Below, in pieces: positions 7,760-15,114 of a DNA stretch of 52,851 nucleotides. How positions within the stretch are numbered: position 1 is the first letter of the stretch; each line of letters begins with the position of its first letter. A program made the position numbers and the translations under genes. Origin of the DNA: Planctomycetota bacterium (lineage in GTDB: Bacteria; Planctomycetota; JAJSAM01; JAJVHW01); the NCBI GenBank assembly GCA_021414065.1, contig JAIOPE010000042.1, positions 1 through 52,851 on the forward strand, given 5' to 3'. Below the pieces are notes generated by a model. That model did not search any database. It was not told the DNA's origin and was given only the letters and a program-made list of their open reading frames with translations.

Positions 7760-10279
7760 TCAGCGCAGGCCGAGCAGGCTCCCCGTCGCCGGGCCGAGGA
7801 TTCGGGCGTGCGGCGTAGTGGGACGCGCGGGGCCGAGGTAGACGTACACGCGACCGGACGACGTCGCGCTGTTCACCGCCGACGGCGCGCCGACGATCAG
7901 GTCGAGGCGACCGTCTCCGTTCCAGTCGATCGGCGGGAAGACGTGACCGAACGTGTCGTCGGCGGCTTCGCCGGGAAGGAGCGCGCGCGGCGGGTCGTCG
8001 CTCGCGAGCGTGCCCTTCTCGAGGATGGTCACCGCGCCTGACGCCGTGCCGTTCGCGGTGTCGCGCCCCGGGCTCCCCGCGTAGACGACGAGCGGGTAGG
8101 AGGTCGTTCCGATGTTGGTCGAGTCGAGCAGCGCGATCCAGCGGCCGTACGACTCGAACGACGTCTCGGCGAGCGACGTGAGGGTGGCCGCCGACGCCGA
8201 GGTGTTGTTCAGGATCGGGCCTTCGAACAGGTACACCGCGCCTCCGAGCGTCACCGCCGACTCCGTGCGGCGCCACCCGCCGACGACCAGATCGGGCGCG
8301 CCGTCGCCGTTCAAGTCGCCCGCCGCGAGGCCCTGTCCGAAGCCGTCGGAACTCGCGAAGCCCGCGATGATCTTCGGGTCGATCAGCCCCGGGTTCGTGA
8401 GGACGGCCGGACCGCCCGGCCAGATGACGACGCGCGGATTGGTGCCGAATCCAGACTCGTCCGGCGCGCCGGCGATCACGTCGGCGACGAGGTCGCCTGT
8501 CATGTCGGCCGCGAGCACCGCGCGGCCGAACGTGCCGTCGCTCACGACGCCGTTGAACTTGGGGATCGACGCGTCGCTGAGCGCGCGGCCGGTCAGCCCC
8601 TTCGCGCCGGGGATGACGAACACGCGGCCGCCGGTCGGCGCCGGGTCGCCCACGATCAGGTCGGTGATGCCGTCGCCCGTGACGTCGCCCGCGTCCATCG
8701 CAATGCCGACCTGGCCGCCCGCGGCCGCGGCGATGGGGAAGGCGATCCGCACGTCATCGCGCAGGTCGTTCGCGAACGACGGCCCGCCGCGGTAGATGCG
8801 GATGCCGTCGGTCGATGGGTCGTCGGGGCTCAGCACCGTCGCGAGGTCGGCGATGCCGTCGGCGTCGAAGTCGCCGACCGCGTAACCGCGGCCGAAGTTG
8901 CCGTTCGGCGTGTCGCCCGTGAGCGACGCACTGGCCCTCGACGTCGGCAGATCGCCCGACGGCGGCGTCGCGCTGCCGAAGAACACGTACACCGCACCGC
9001 GTTGCGCCGCCACGTTCGGCGCGGTGACGACGAGATCGTCGAAGCCGTCTCCATTCAGGTCCTTCGCCGACGTGCGCCGCACGGCCGCCACGTAGTCGCT
9101 GAAGTGCGGCGTCGGGAACGACAGGGTGCCGCCGACCGCGTCGATCGTGTACGGCGGCGGGACGACCGAGGCGGCTCCCTGCGCGTCACGCACGTAGACG
9201 ACGAGCCGAGACACGTCGCCCTCGAACACCGCCGCGTCGAAGGGGAGCGTGACGGTCACGTCGCTGGCGAACGACTGGCCGTCGGGGCCGAAGAAGACCG
9301 GCGGACCCGCGGGCGCCGCGCCGCCAGGCGGCACGAACGGAGCCGCGGTGCCGATGAGGATCGGGAACGGGAACCCCAGCGCGCCCGGCGGGATGCTCAC
9401 CGATGCGCCGGCCAGCCCCGTCAGGTCGCTCGCCACGACGTCGCCGCCCTCGGGGCCGAGCACGACGCCCTCGACGGACCCTCCGATCCCGCCGGTGCCG
9501 AGCGTGGCGGCGCGGATGTCGATGAGACGCCGCTTCGGCGCGGGTTTCGGAGGCCGCGGCGATGCGTACCCGGCGAACGGGAGCGTGTCGGCGCCGCCGG
9601 GGCCGATGTCGGTCAACTCCAACTGGTAGTTCGCCGTGGCGGGCGCCGTTGCAAGCACGCGGTCATCGACCGCCTTCGGCCCCGGCAGCGCGGGGAACGT
9701 CTGCACGGCCACGTCGTCCTGCAACAGTCGCGAGAAGCGCGGCACCGCGGCCGAGCCTTTCGATGCCGCGACGTGGATGCGCCCGACGACGCCGCGATCG
9801 AGCGGCAGCGTCACCGACGTCAGCCCGCCGACGAGATCGCCCGTGAACGGGAGCTTCTTCGGCAGCGTGGTCTTGACCGAGAGCGCGTAGTCGCCGGTCG
9901 CCGCGCCGTTGCCCGAGACCTCGACGCGATAGACGCCCGTGACGAGCGCCGTGCGGTTGAACTTCGCCCCCCGCTTCGCCGGATCGACGGTGCCCACGAC
10001 GCTGCCGTCCGGGTCGTACACGCGGATGCCGACGACCGCCGCGGCCGCGCCCTTGCTCTTCTTCCCTTTGCACGCGACCGACAGCTTCGAGCCCTGCGCG
10101 ACCGCGACGAGATACGTCTCGATCTCGTTCGCAGGCGCGATCGAGCCGAGCACGCGGTCGCCGCCCGCGATCTCGACACTCACATCGGCTCGGGACGCTG
10201 CCGACGCCGCTGCGAACGCTGCGACTCCGGCGATGAGGGCAGAGAGTGACGCAAGACGCGACGGTGAACGTGGGCGCAT
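7760..10279 (-). CDS. Exported FG-GAP/VCBS repeat (integrin-alpha-like) protein
   Basis: An 839-residue protein. A signal peptide is followed by a PPC-like domain (IETYLVAVAQGSKLSV, IRVYDPDGSVVGTV, TGVYRVEVSG). The C-terminal half (about 390-830) has six FG-GAP repeats, each with a calcium-binding DxNxDGxxD-type loop: DLNGDGFDD, DFDADGIAD, DVTGDGITD, DMTGDLVAD, DLNGDGAPD and DWNGDGRLD. Together they would make a seven-bladed-type propeller. Such proteins are common on planctomycete and other gram-negative surfaces and are thought to bind carbohydrate or protein ligands. The ATG at 10279 has AGGAG 10 nt upstream on the minus strand, and TAGCAT lies further upstream. Confidence 0.9.
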   Translation of the reverse strand: MRPRSPSRLASLSALIAGVAAFAAASAASRADVSVEIAGGDRVLGSIAPANEIETYLVAVAQGSKLSVACKGKKSKGAAAAVVGIRVYDPDGSVVGTVDPAKRGAKFNRTALVTGVYRVEVSGNGAATGDYALSVKTTLPKKLPFTGDLVGGLTSVTLPLDRGVVGRIHVAASKGSAAVPRFSRLLQDDVAVQTFPALPGPKAVDDRVLATAPATANYQLELTDIGPGGADTLPFAGYASPRPPKPAPKRRLIDIRAATLGTGGIGGSVEGVVLGPEGGDVVASDLTGLAGASVSIPPGALGFPFPILIGTAAPFVPPGGAAPAGPPVFFGPDGQSFASDVTVTLPFDAAVFEGDVSRLVVYVRDAQGAASVVPPPYTIDAVGGTLSFPTPHFSDYVAAVRRTSAKDLNGDGFDDLVVTAPNVAAQRGAVYVFFGSATPPSGDLPTSRASASLTGDTPNGNFGRGYAVGDFDADGIADLATVLSPDDPSTDGIRIYRGGPSFANDLRDDVRIAFPIAAAAGGQVGIAMDAGDVTGDGITDLIVGDPAPTGGRVFVIPGAKGLTGRALSDASIPKFNGVVSDGTFGRAVLAADMTGDLVADVIAGAPDESGFGTNPRVVIWPGGPAVLTNPGLIDPKIIAGFASSDGFGQGLAAGDLNGDGAPDLVVGGWRRTESAVTLGGAVYLFEGPILNNTSASAATLTSLAETSFESYGRWIALLDSTNIGTTSYPLVVYAGSPGRDTANGTASGAVTILEKGTLASDDPPRALLPGEAADDTFGHVFPPIDWNGDGRLDLIVGAPSAVNSATSSGRVYVYLGPARPTTPHARILGPATGSLLGLR

Positions 10280-10418
10280 GGGTGTCGGCTCCTACGGGAC
10301 GCGGCCGCGGATGCTACCGGAGATCCGTCAATTCCTCGGACGTCGCGAGCAGTGGTCGAGCGTGCTTCCAGACGCCGTGCGCGAGGGCGCTTGCCCTGCG
10401 GGAGCCACCGGGGACGGA

Positions 10419-10610
10419 GCCGCCGGGTTCGCGTTGCCGGTGTTTCCGGGCGCGTGGCCGCAGGGCGCGCTGACGACGTCGGTCATCGACCCGCGCCGCG
10501 GCGACGATTTCACGCGCACCGAGGCGTTCACCGGCGCCGCGTCGGTCACCGTCGCGGTGCGTTCGGGCGCGACGACCGACTCGGTCGCGCACGCGTTCCC
10601 GGCGAAGTAG
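10419..10610 (+). pseudogene. Displaced duplicate of the 3' end of the 6248-7747 gene
   Basis: Bases 10419-10610 align without gaps to 7556-7747 with 9 differences over 192 bp (about 95%). They read AAGFALPVFPGAWPQGALTT... SVAHAFPAK and the stop, in the same frame. No promoter or signal peptide precedes the fragment and the homology stops sharply at 10418. It is therefore a gene-end remnant left by duplication or rearrangement, not a working gene. It lies on the far side of the FG-GAP gene from its parent. Confidence 0.85.
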
Positions 10611-10611
10611 T

Positions 10612-10875
10612 CCACCGGGACCGGGGTGAAGTTACGAACTTCCTCACGCCCCGCCGCGACGTGCGCTCTCCCTGCCGTCACACCGCATCGAGAACCGCGC
10701 GCAGCACGAGCATGGGCCCACACGCCGGCGCGTCACCGCAACCGCAATGGCCGCGGCTCGCAGCGACGGTTTCGAGCACTCACGCCGTCTCTACCGCGTT
10801 ACGACGGAGCTGCTCGGCCACAACCAGGTGACGGGTCGTGCCTCGGGAAGTTCGTAACTTCACCCCGTCCCGAGG
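10612..10875. mobile_element. MITE-like element with near-perfect inverted ends
   Basis: Bases 10622-10643 and 10846-10867 are exact reverse complements over 22 bp. The match continues outward with a one-base gap (CGGGAC versus GTCCCG). Each arm contains its own palindrome, GAAGTT-N3-AACTTC (10628-10642 and 10847-10861). The 200-bp interior has no convincing gene. Arm sequence (CCACCGGGAC ... ACTTCCTCAC, and CCCCGTCCCGAGG) recurs in the element at 12402-12550, so this looks like a small non-autonomous repeat family. No target duplication was identified. Confidence 0.65.
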
Positions 10876-10975
10876 GGCGCCCCAGGCGACACGGTTACCT
10901 CAGCGCGGCGGCGTCCAGCCAAGGACGTCGTTTGTGAGTTTGTGGGGACCGTGCCAGACTCTGCCGCAGGGGTGA

Positions 10976-12349
10976 TTACAACCTCAAGAGGGAATCGCGT
11001 TCGTCACACCCCACCGCGGCTGAAGTCGTCGCGTCCATACGCTCGAGCAGATCGCTCGCGTCGGACCCGAACCGCGCTCGGACAGCCAGGGCCGTCATCG
11101 CGAACGCCGCATCGCCGCGCCGGCGTCCCACTTCGAGCGCGCGCGCGACGGACTCGGGGTCCATCCGGTTCAGGTCGCGCGTCATCTCAAGCGCCGTGCG
11201 CTGCAGTTCCGTCGCACTGAAGTGCGGGTGTCGGAAATAGACGCGCAGGTGGTTGGGAAGAACGTGATTCGTCGGGAGCGGATCGTCGCGGAGCCACCAG
11301 CAGTCCGTCACGTCGCCGCGCGCCAGCATCGTGTCGAACATGTCCGACCCGGGAAACAGCCTGAGTATCCGGAGATCGAACATCGCGGCGGGTATCTCGC
11401 GCAGAGCACTCAATGTGCGCGCGGTGCGTGACGGTGTGTCGTGCGGCAGACCGAGGATCAGCAGGAGCGCGACCTGCATCCCGCACTCACCGGCCCAGCG
11501 TGCCGCGTCCGCGACGGAGCGTCCAACGTTCTGGTACTTGCTGACCGAGGCGCAGTTGTCGTCGTCGATCGACTCCACGCCGACCGCAACGCCGATGCAC
11601 CCCGACTCACCCGCCTCCCGCACGAGGTCCCGATCGCAGAACTGGTCGAGCGTGACCATCGCCGCGAACCGACGACGTTTCCGGCGCAGCAGCGCGAGGA
11701 CTTCCGTTCCGTACTCCCGGTTACCGAGCAGGTTGTCGTCCGTGAACTGGAGGAACGAGTCCGGGTGGAGCTCACTCAACTGGTCGATCTCGCGCTCGAG
11801 AACGTCGAGCGGCTTCAGCCGGAACGGCCCGTGGAACCGCGAACTGACGCAGAACGAGCAGCGGAAGTTGCACCCTCGCGTGGCGAAGAGGCACGCGGGC
11901 TGGAGGTACCGCCGGTTCCCGAAGAAGCTGTAGTCGAGCGGCTTCGTCCGGGATGGAGGCGTCGGGTGCCCGTCGTACCGCGGGCGCAACCGGCCCGCGA
12001 GCAGATCTGCGCAGACGGTCGGCCACACCTCCTCCGCCTCGCCGGTGACGATCGCGTCCGCGTGACGCATCGCCTCGTCGGGCCGGACGGTCACGTGTAT
12101 CCCCCCGAGGATGACCTTCTTCCCTGCGGCACGGAGCTCGTCGGCGAAACCGTAGACGCGTGACGCAAAGTGTGTCGTGACCGTGAATCCGAACACGTCG
12201 CCGTCGAACCGCATCTCGTCCGTCTGCTCGTCCAGGAGCGCGGTCTCGATCTCGCGGGGCGTTGCCGCGGCCAGCACGCCCAGAGGCACGGGCGGCTGCG
12301 AGATGCTCGACATCGTCTCCAGGTTGAACCTGTTCTCCATCACGTTCAC
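10976..12349 (-). CDS. Radical SAM protein with B12-binding-type N-terminal domain
   Basis: A 457-residue protein. CNFRCSFC (Cys160, Cys164, Cys167) is the CxxxCxxC motif that ligates the SAM-cleaving 4Fe-4S cluster. Upstream, VILGGIHVTVRPDEAM and AIVTGEAEEVWP are typical of the Rossmann cobalamin-binding domain in B12-dependent radical SAM enzymes, though the DxHxxG cobalamin ligand is not evident. VGVESIDDDN is the SAM-binding GxIxGxxE-like strand. Family members do methylations, cyclisations and hopanoid or lipid modification; the substrate is unknown. The start is uncertain: GTG 12349 (AGAGAT 8 nt before) or ATG 12340. The usual MKVLLVNPP opening is missing, so the N-terminus may be cut short. 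Confidence 0.85.
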   Translation of the reverse strand: MNVMENRFNLETMSSISQPPVPLGVLAAATPREIETALLDEQTDEMRFDGDVFGFTVTTHFASRVYGFADELRAAGKKVILGGIHVTVRPDEAMRHADAIVTGEAEEVWPTVCADLLAGRLRPRYDGHPTPPSRTKPLDYSFFGNRRYLQPACLFATRGCNFRCSFCVSSRFHGPFRLKPLDVLEREIDQLSELHPDSFLQFTDDNLLGNREYGTEVLALLRRKRRRFAAMVTLDQFCDRDLVREAGESGCIGVAVGVESIDDDNCASVSKYQNVGRSVADAARWAGECGMQVALLLILGLPHDTPSRTARTLSALREIPAAMFDLRILRLFPGSDMFDTMLARGDVTDCWWLRDDPLPTNHVLPNHLRVYFRHPHFSATELQRTALEMTRDLNRMDPESVARALEVGRRRGDAAFAMTALAVRARFGSDASDLLERMDATTSAAVGCDERDSLLRL

Positions 12350-12401
12350 GCGGGCGCATCTCTAGTCCGATCACTCCGCCCCGGATGTGACCGAGGTCAT
12401 T

Positions 12402-12550
12402 GCCACCGGGACGGATCGGACTTTCTCACGATTCCACCTCCGCGCCGACCGGCGGCGTTCGTCGCAGTCCACCAAGACGGCGTTCGCGAGGGAGGCGATG
12501 TCGCGTCGGGACGGCGGAGAAGTGAGGAAGTCTGCCCCATCCCGAAGGCA
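12402..12550. repeat. Second copy of the short inverted-repeat element family (degenerate)
   Basis: An imperfect inverted repeat of about 35 bp brackets 92 bp: the core arms are 12409-12429 and 12522-12542 (16 of 21 matching). The left arm reads CCACCGGGAC...GGACTTTCTCAC and the right arm GTGAGGAAGT...CCCCATCCCGAAGG. Both resemble the ends of the element at 10612-10875. The two copies flank the radical SAM gene. There is no coding sequence inside. The right arm runs up to the stop of the gene at 12556. Confidence 0.5.
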
Positions 12551-12555
12551 GAGAC

Positions 12556-13221
12556 CTATCCCGACGGCACGAGCAGCGCAACTGCGTGCTCGCGGACGAT
12601 TCGCCGCGCCTCCGGCATCGTCGGGAGCAGGAACGGTGAGACCTCGGGCTGGCGGAGGCGGCGGAACACGGCGTCGATGCGACGGAGCAGGCGCGCGTCG
12701 TCGGCGTAGTCGGCTACGAATCGCGACGCGACGAAGCGGCGCACGAGGTCCGCGAGGCCCGCGGGGGGAATCGGTGTGACGTGCGCGGCGACGGACTGGA
12801 TCTCATCGGCGTCGATCGATGCGACCGCTGCGTAGTAGCGATCCAGGGCGCCGGGGTCGTCGCGCATGATCTCGGCGTCGAGGAGCGTCTCGACGAGCAG
12901 GTGGGCGACGAACGACGGGCGGAGCACGCGCGGGTCGCCGTCCGGGACGACGCGGACGGCCGTGCGCACGAGCGCCCCGAGGGCCGACGTTGCGTCGTGG
13001 AAGGCCTCGGAGGAGTGGAACGCCGCGTCTTCGGCGAGGTGGCGCAACACGCCGCGGGCGAGATCTGCGACGCGCGGGTCCGGGTCGTCGGCCGCCGCCG
13101 CGGCCCGCTCGCGGGAGATGCGCAGGCGCCGGTCGATCATGCGCAGCCAGTCGGGCGCCGCGGTTCCCGCGAGGAACCAGGGGTCGGACGTGTGGCGGAA
13201 GCCGTGCGCGAGGTAGTTCAA
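12556..13221 (-). CDS. AcpH-like (ACP phosphodiesterase family) hypothetical protein
   Basis: A 221-residue protein starting MNYLAH, the opening of the acyl-carrier-protein phosphodiesterase family (DUF479). It has further conserved-looking His/Asp positions (GTAAPDWLRM, RHLAEDAAFHSSEAFHDAT, FVAHLLVETLLDAEIM) compatible with an HD-like metal-binding helical fold. Whether it removes phosphopantetheine from ACP is unproven; similarity beyond the N-terminus is loose. The start codon is TTG at 13221, required to give MNYLAH. It is divergent from the ABC transporter, 53 bp away. Confidence 0.6.
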   Translation of the reverse strand: MNYLAHGFRHTSDPWFLAGTAAPDWLRMIDRRLRISRERAAAAADDPDPRVADLARGVLRHLAEDAAFHSSEAFHDATSALGALVRTAVRVVPDGDPRVLRPSFVAHLLVETLLDAEIMRDDPGALDRYYAAVASIDADEIQSVAAHVTPIPPAGLADLVRRFVASRFVADYADDARLLRRIDAVFRRLRQPEVSPFLLPTMPEARRIVREHAVALLVPSG

Positions 13222-13274
13222 CGGGGCGATCTTCGCACGCGGGCGGCAGCGTTGGGCGATGATCGGCGGGCCCC

Positions 13275-15104
13275 ATGACCGACACCGCGTACCGCCTGCT
13301 CGATCCCGTGGACCGGCCGATGCGGCGGCTCTTCGGGTACCTCGCGCCGTTCCGAGGGCGGCTCTACGCCGCCTGCGCGGCGAGCGTCACGAACAAGATC
13401 CTCGACCTCATGCCGCCGCTCCTCACGGCGTGGCTCATCGACGTCGTCGCGAAGCAACCGCCCGCGTTCATCCGGGCCGTCGGGGGCGACGACCCGAACC
13501 TGCAACTCGTGGCGGTCGGCGTGCTCACGGTCGTGGTGTTCGGGTTCGAGAGCTTCTTCCAGTGGCTCTACTCGCTCGGGTTCCAGCGGCTCGCGCAGGA
13601 CGTGCAGCACCGGCTGCGGCTCGACGCCTACCGCGCGATGCAGCGCCGCGAGATCGAGTTCTTCGAGGAGCACCGCCTCGGCCAGACGCTCTCGATGCTC
13701 CAAGAGGACGTAAACCAGCTCGAGCGGTTCCTCAACAGCGGCTCGGGCCTGAACGCGATCCTCCAGGTGACGACGACCTGCGTGTTCGCGCTCGTCGTGC
13801 TCTTCTTCGAGAACGTGCAACTCGCGGCGATCTGCCTCGCGCCGATGCCCGTGATCATCTGGGCCAGCTTCGCGTTCTCACGGCGGCTCGATCCGCGGTA
13901 CCGCGCCGTGCGGCAGGCAGCCGGTGAGGTGACGGCGCGCCTCGAGAACAACCTCGCCGGCATCCTCGTGATCCAGAGCTTCACGGCCGAGGAACAGGAG
14001 TCCGCGCGACTCGAAGCCTCGAGCGACGGGTACCGCGCCGCGAACAAGCACGCGATCTCGATCTCGGCCGCGTTCATCCCGATGATCCGCATGGCGATCG
14101 CGCTCGGGTTCGCCGCCATGATGGTCTTCGGCGGACGCGCGGTGCTCGGCGGCACGGTGTCGCCCGGTGTGCTCGTCGTCTTCTGCCTGCTGATCCAGCG
14201 CATCCTGTGGCCGCTCACGAACCTGGGCCAGGTGTTCGACGAGTACCACCGCGCGTCGGCCAGCGCCCGCCGCGTGCTGTCGCTCCTCAACACTCCGACC
14301 CGCGTGCCCGAGCCGACGGTGCCGAAGCCGTTCCCGCAGACCGGCGGCGGGGTCGTGTTCGACGCGGTGGACTTCCGCTACCGCCTCGGGAACCCGGTGC
14401 TGCACGGCCTCTCGTTCCGCGTGGCTCCGGGAGAGACGGTCGGGATCGCGGGGCCGACGGGCTCCGGCAAGACCACGCTCGTCAAGCTCCTCCTGCGCCT
14501 CTACGACACGACCGGGGGTAGCATCCGCGTGGACGGTCTCGACGTGCGCGACGCGCCGATCCGCGACCTGCGCCGCCGCATCGCACTCGTGTCGCAGGAC
14601 GTCTATCTCTTCCACGGGACGATCCGGGAGAACATCGCGTACGGCGTGCGCGCCGAGGGCCGCAGCGACGCGACGCAGGCGGACGTCGAGGCCGCGGCGA
14701 AGCTTGCGCACCTGCACGACTTCATCGCGTCGCTCCCGCAGGGCTACGACACGATCGTGGGCGAGCGCGGCATCAAGCTCTCGGGCGGACAGCGGCAGCG
14801 GCTCTCGATCGCGCGCGCCGTGCTGAAAGACGCCCCGATCCTCGTGCTCGACGAAGCCACGAGCAGCGTGGACACCGAGACCGAGCGCGCCATCCAGGAG
14901 AACATGATGCGCCTCACGCGGGGCCGCACGGCGCTCGTCATCGCGCACCGGCTCTCGACGATCCGCCACGCGCACCGCATCGTGGTGCTCCGCGACGGAC
15001 GCGTCACCGAGGAAGGCCACCACGACGACCTCGTCGCACTCGGCGGCACCTATGCCGATCTCTGGAACCTCCAGTGCGGCTTGCTTCCGACGGGCGAGCG
15101 GTAG
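13275..15104 (+). CDS. ABC exporter, fused permease and ATPase (MsbA/MDR type)
   Basis: A 609-residue half-transporter. Residues about 20-320 hold the six-helix exporter membrane domain (ABC_membrane). The ATPase domain has Walker A GPTGSGKTT (about 394-402), a Q-loop in LVSQDVYLFHGTIRENI, signature LSGGQRQR (about 502), Walker B ILVLDEATSSVD (about 522) and an H-loop IAHRLSTI. It would act as a homodimer moving lipid, drug or peptide substrates outward; the substrate is not deducible. The ATG at 13275 has no clear Shine-Dalgarno. Ten bases separate its stop from the DUF1570 gene. Confidence 0.93.
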   Translation: MTDTAYRLLDPVDRPMRRLFGYLAPFRGRLYAACAASVTNKILDLMPPLLTAWLIDVVAKQPPAFIRAVGGDDPNLQLVAVGVLTVVVFGFESFFQWLYSLGFQRLAQDVQHRLRLDAYRAMQRREIEFFEEHRLGQTLSMLQEDVNQLERFLNSGSGLNAILQVTTTCVFALVVLFFENVQLAAICLAPMPVIIWASFAFSRRLDPRYRAVRQAAGEVTARLENNLAGILVIQSFTAEEQESARLEASSDGYRAANKHAISISAAFIPMIRMAIALGFAAMMVFGGRAVLGGTVSPGVLVVFCLLIQRILWPLTNLGQVFDEYHRASASARRVLSLLNTPTRVPEPTVPKPFPQTGGGVVFDAVDFRYRLGNPVLHGLSFRVAPGETVGIAGPTGSGKTTLVKLLLRLYDTTGGSIRVDGLDVRDAPIRDLRRRIALVSQDVYLFHGTIRENIAYGVRAEGRSDATQADVEAAAKLAHLHDFIASLPQGYDTIVGERGIKLSGGQRQRLSIARAVLKDAPILVLDEATSSVDTETERAIQENMMRLTRGRTALVIAHRLSTIRHAHRIVVLRDGRVTEEGHHDDLVALGGTYADLWNLQCGLLPTGER

Positions 15105-15107
15105 ACT
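15102..15107 (+). promoter_or_regulatory. -10-like TAGACT, leaderless promoter candidate
   Basis: TAGACT starts with the TAG stop codon of the ABC exporter gene and ends 7 nt before the GTG at 15115. The DUF1570 gene may thus have its own leaderless transcript in addition to read-through from the exporter. Confidence 0.4.
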
Positions 15108-15114
15108 CGGACCC

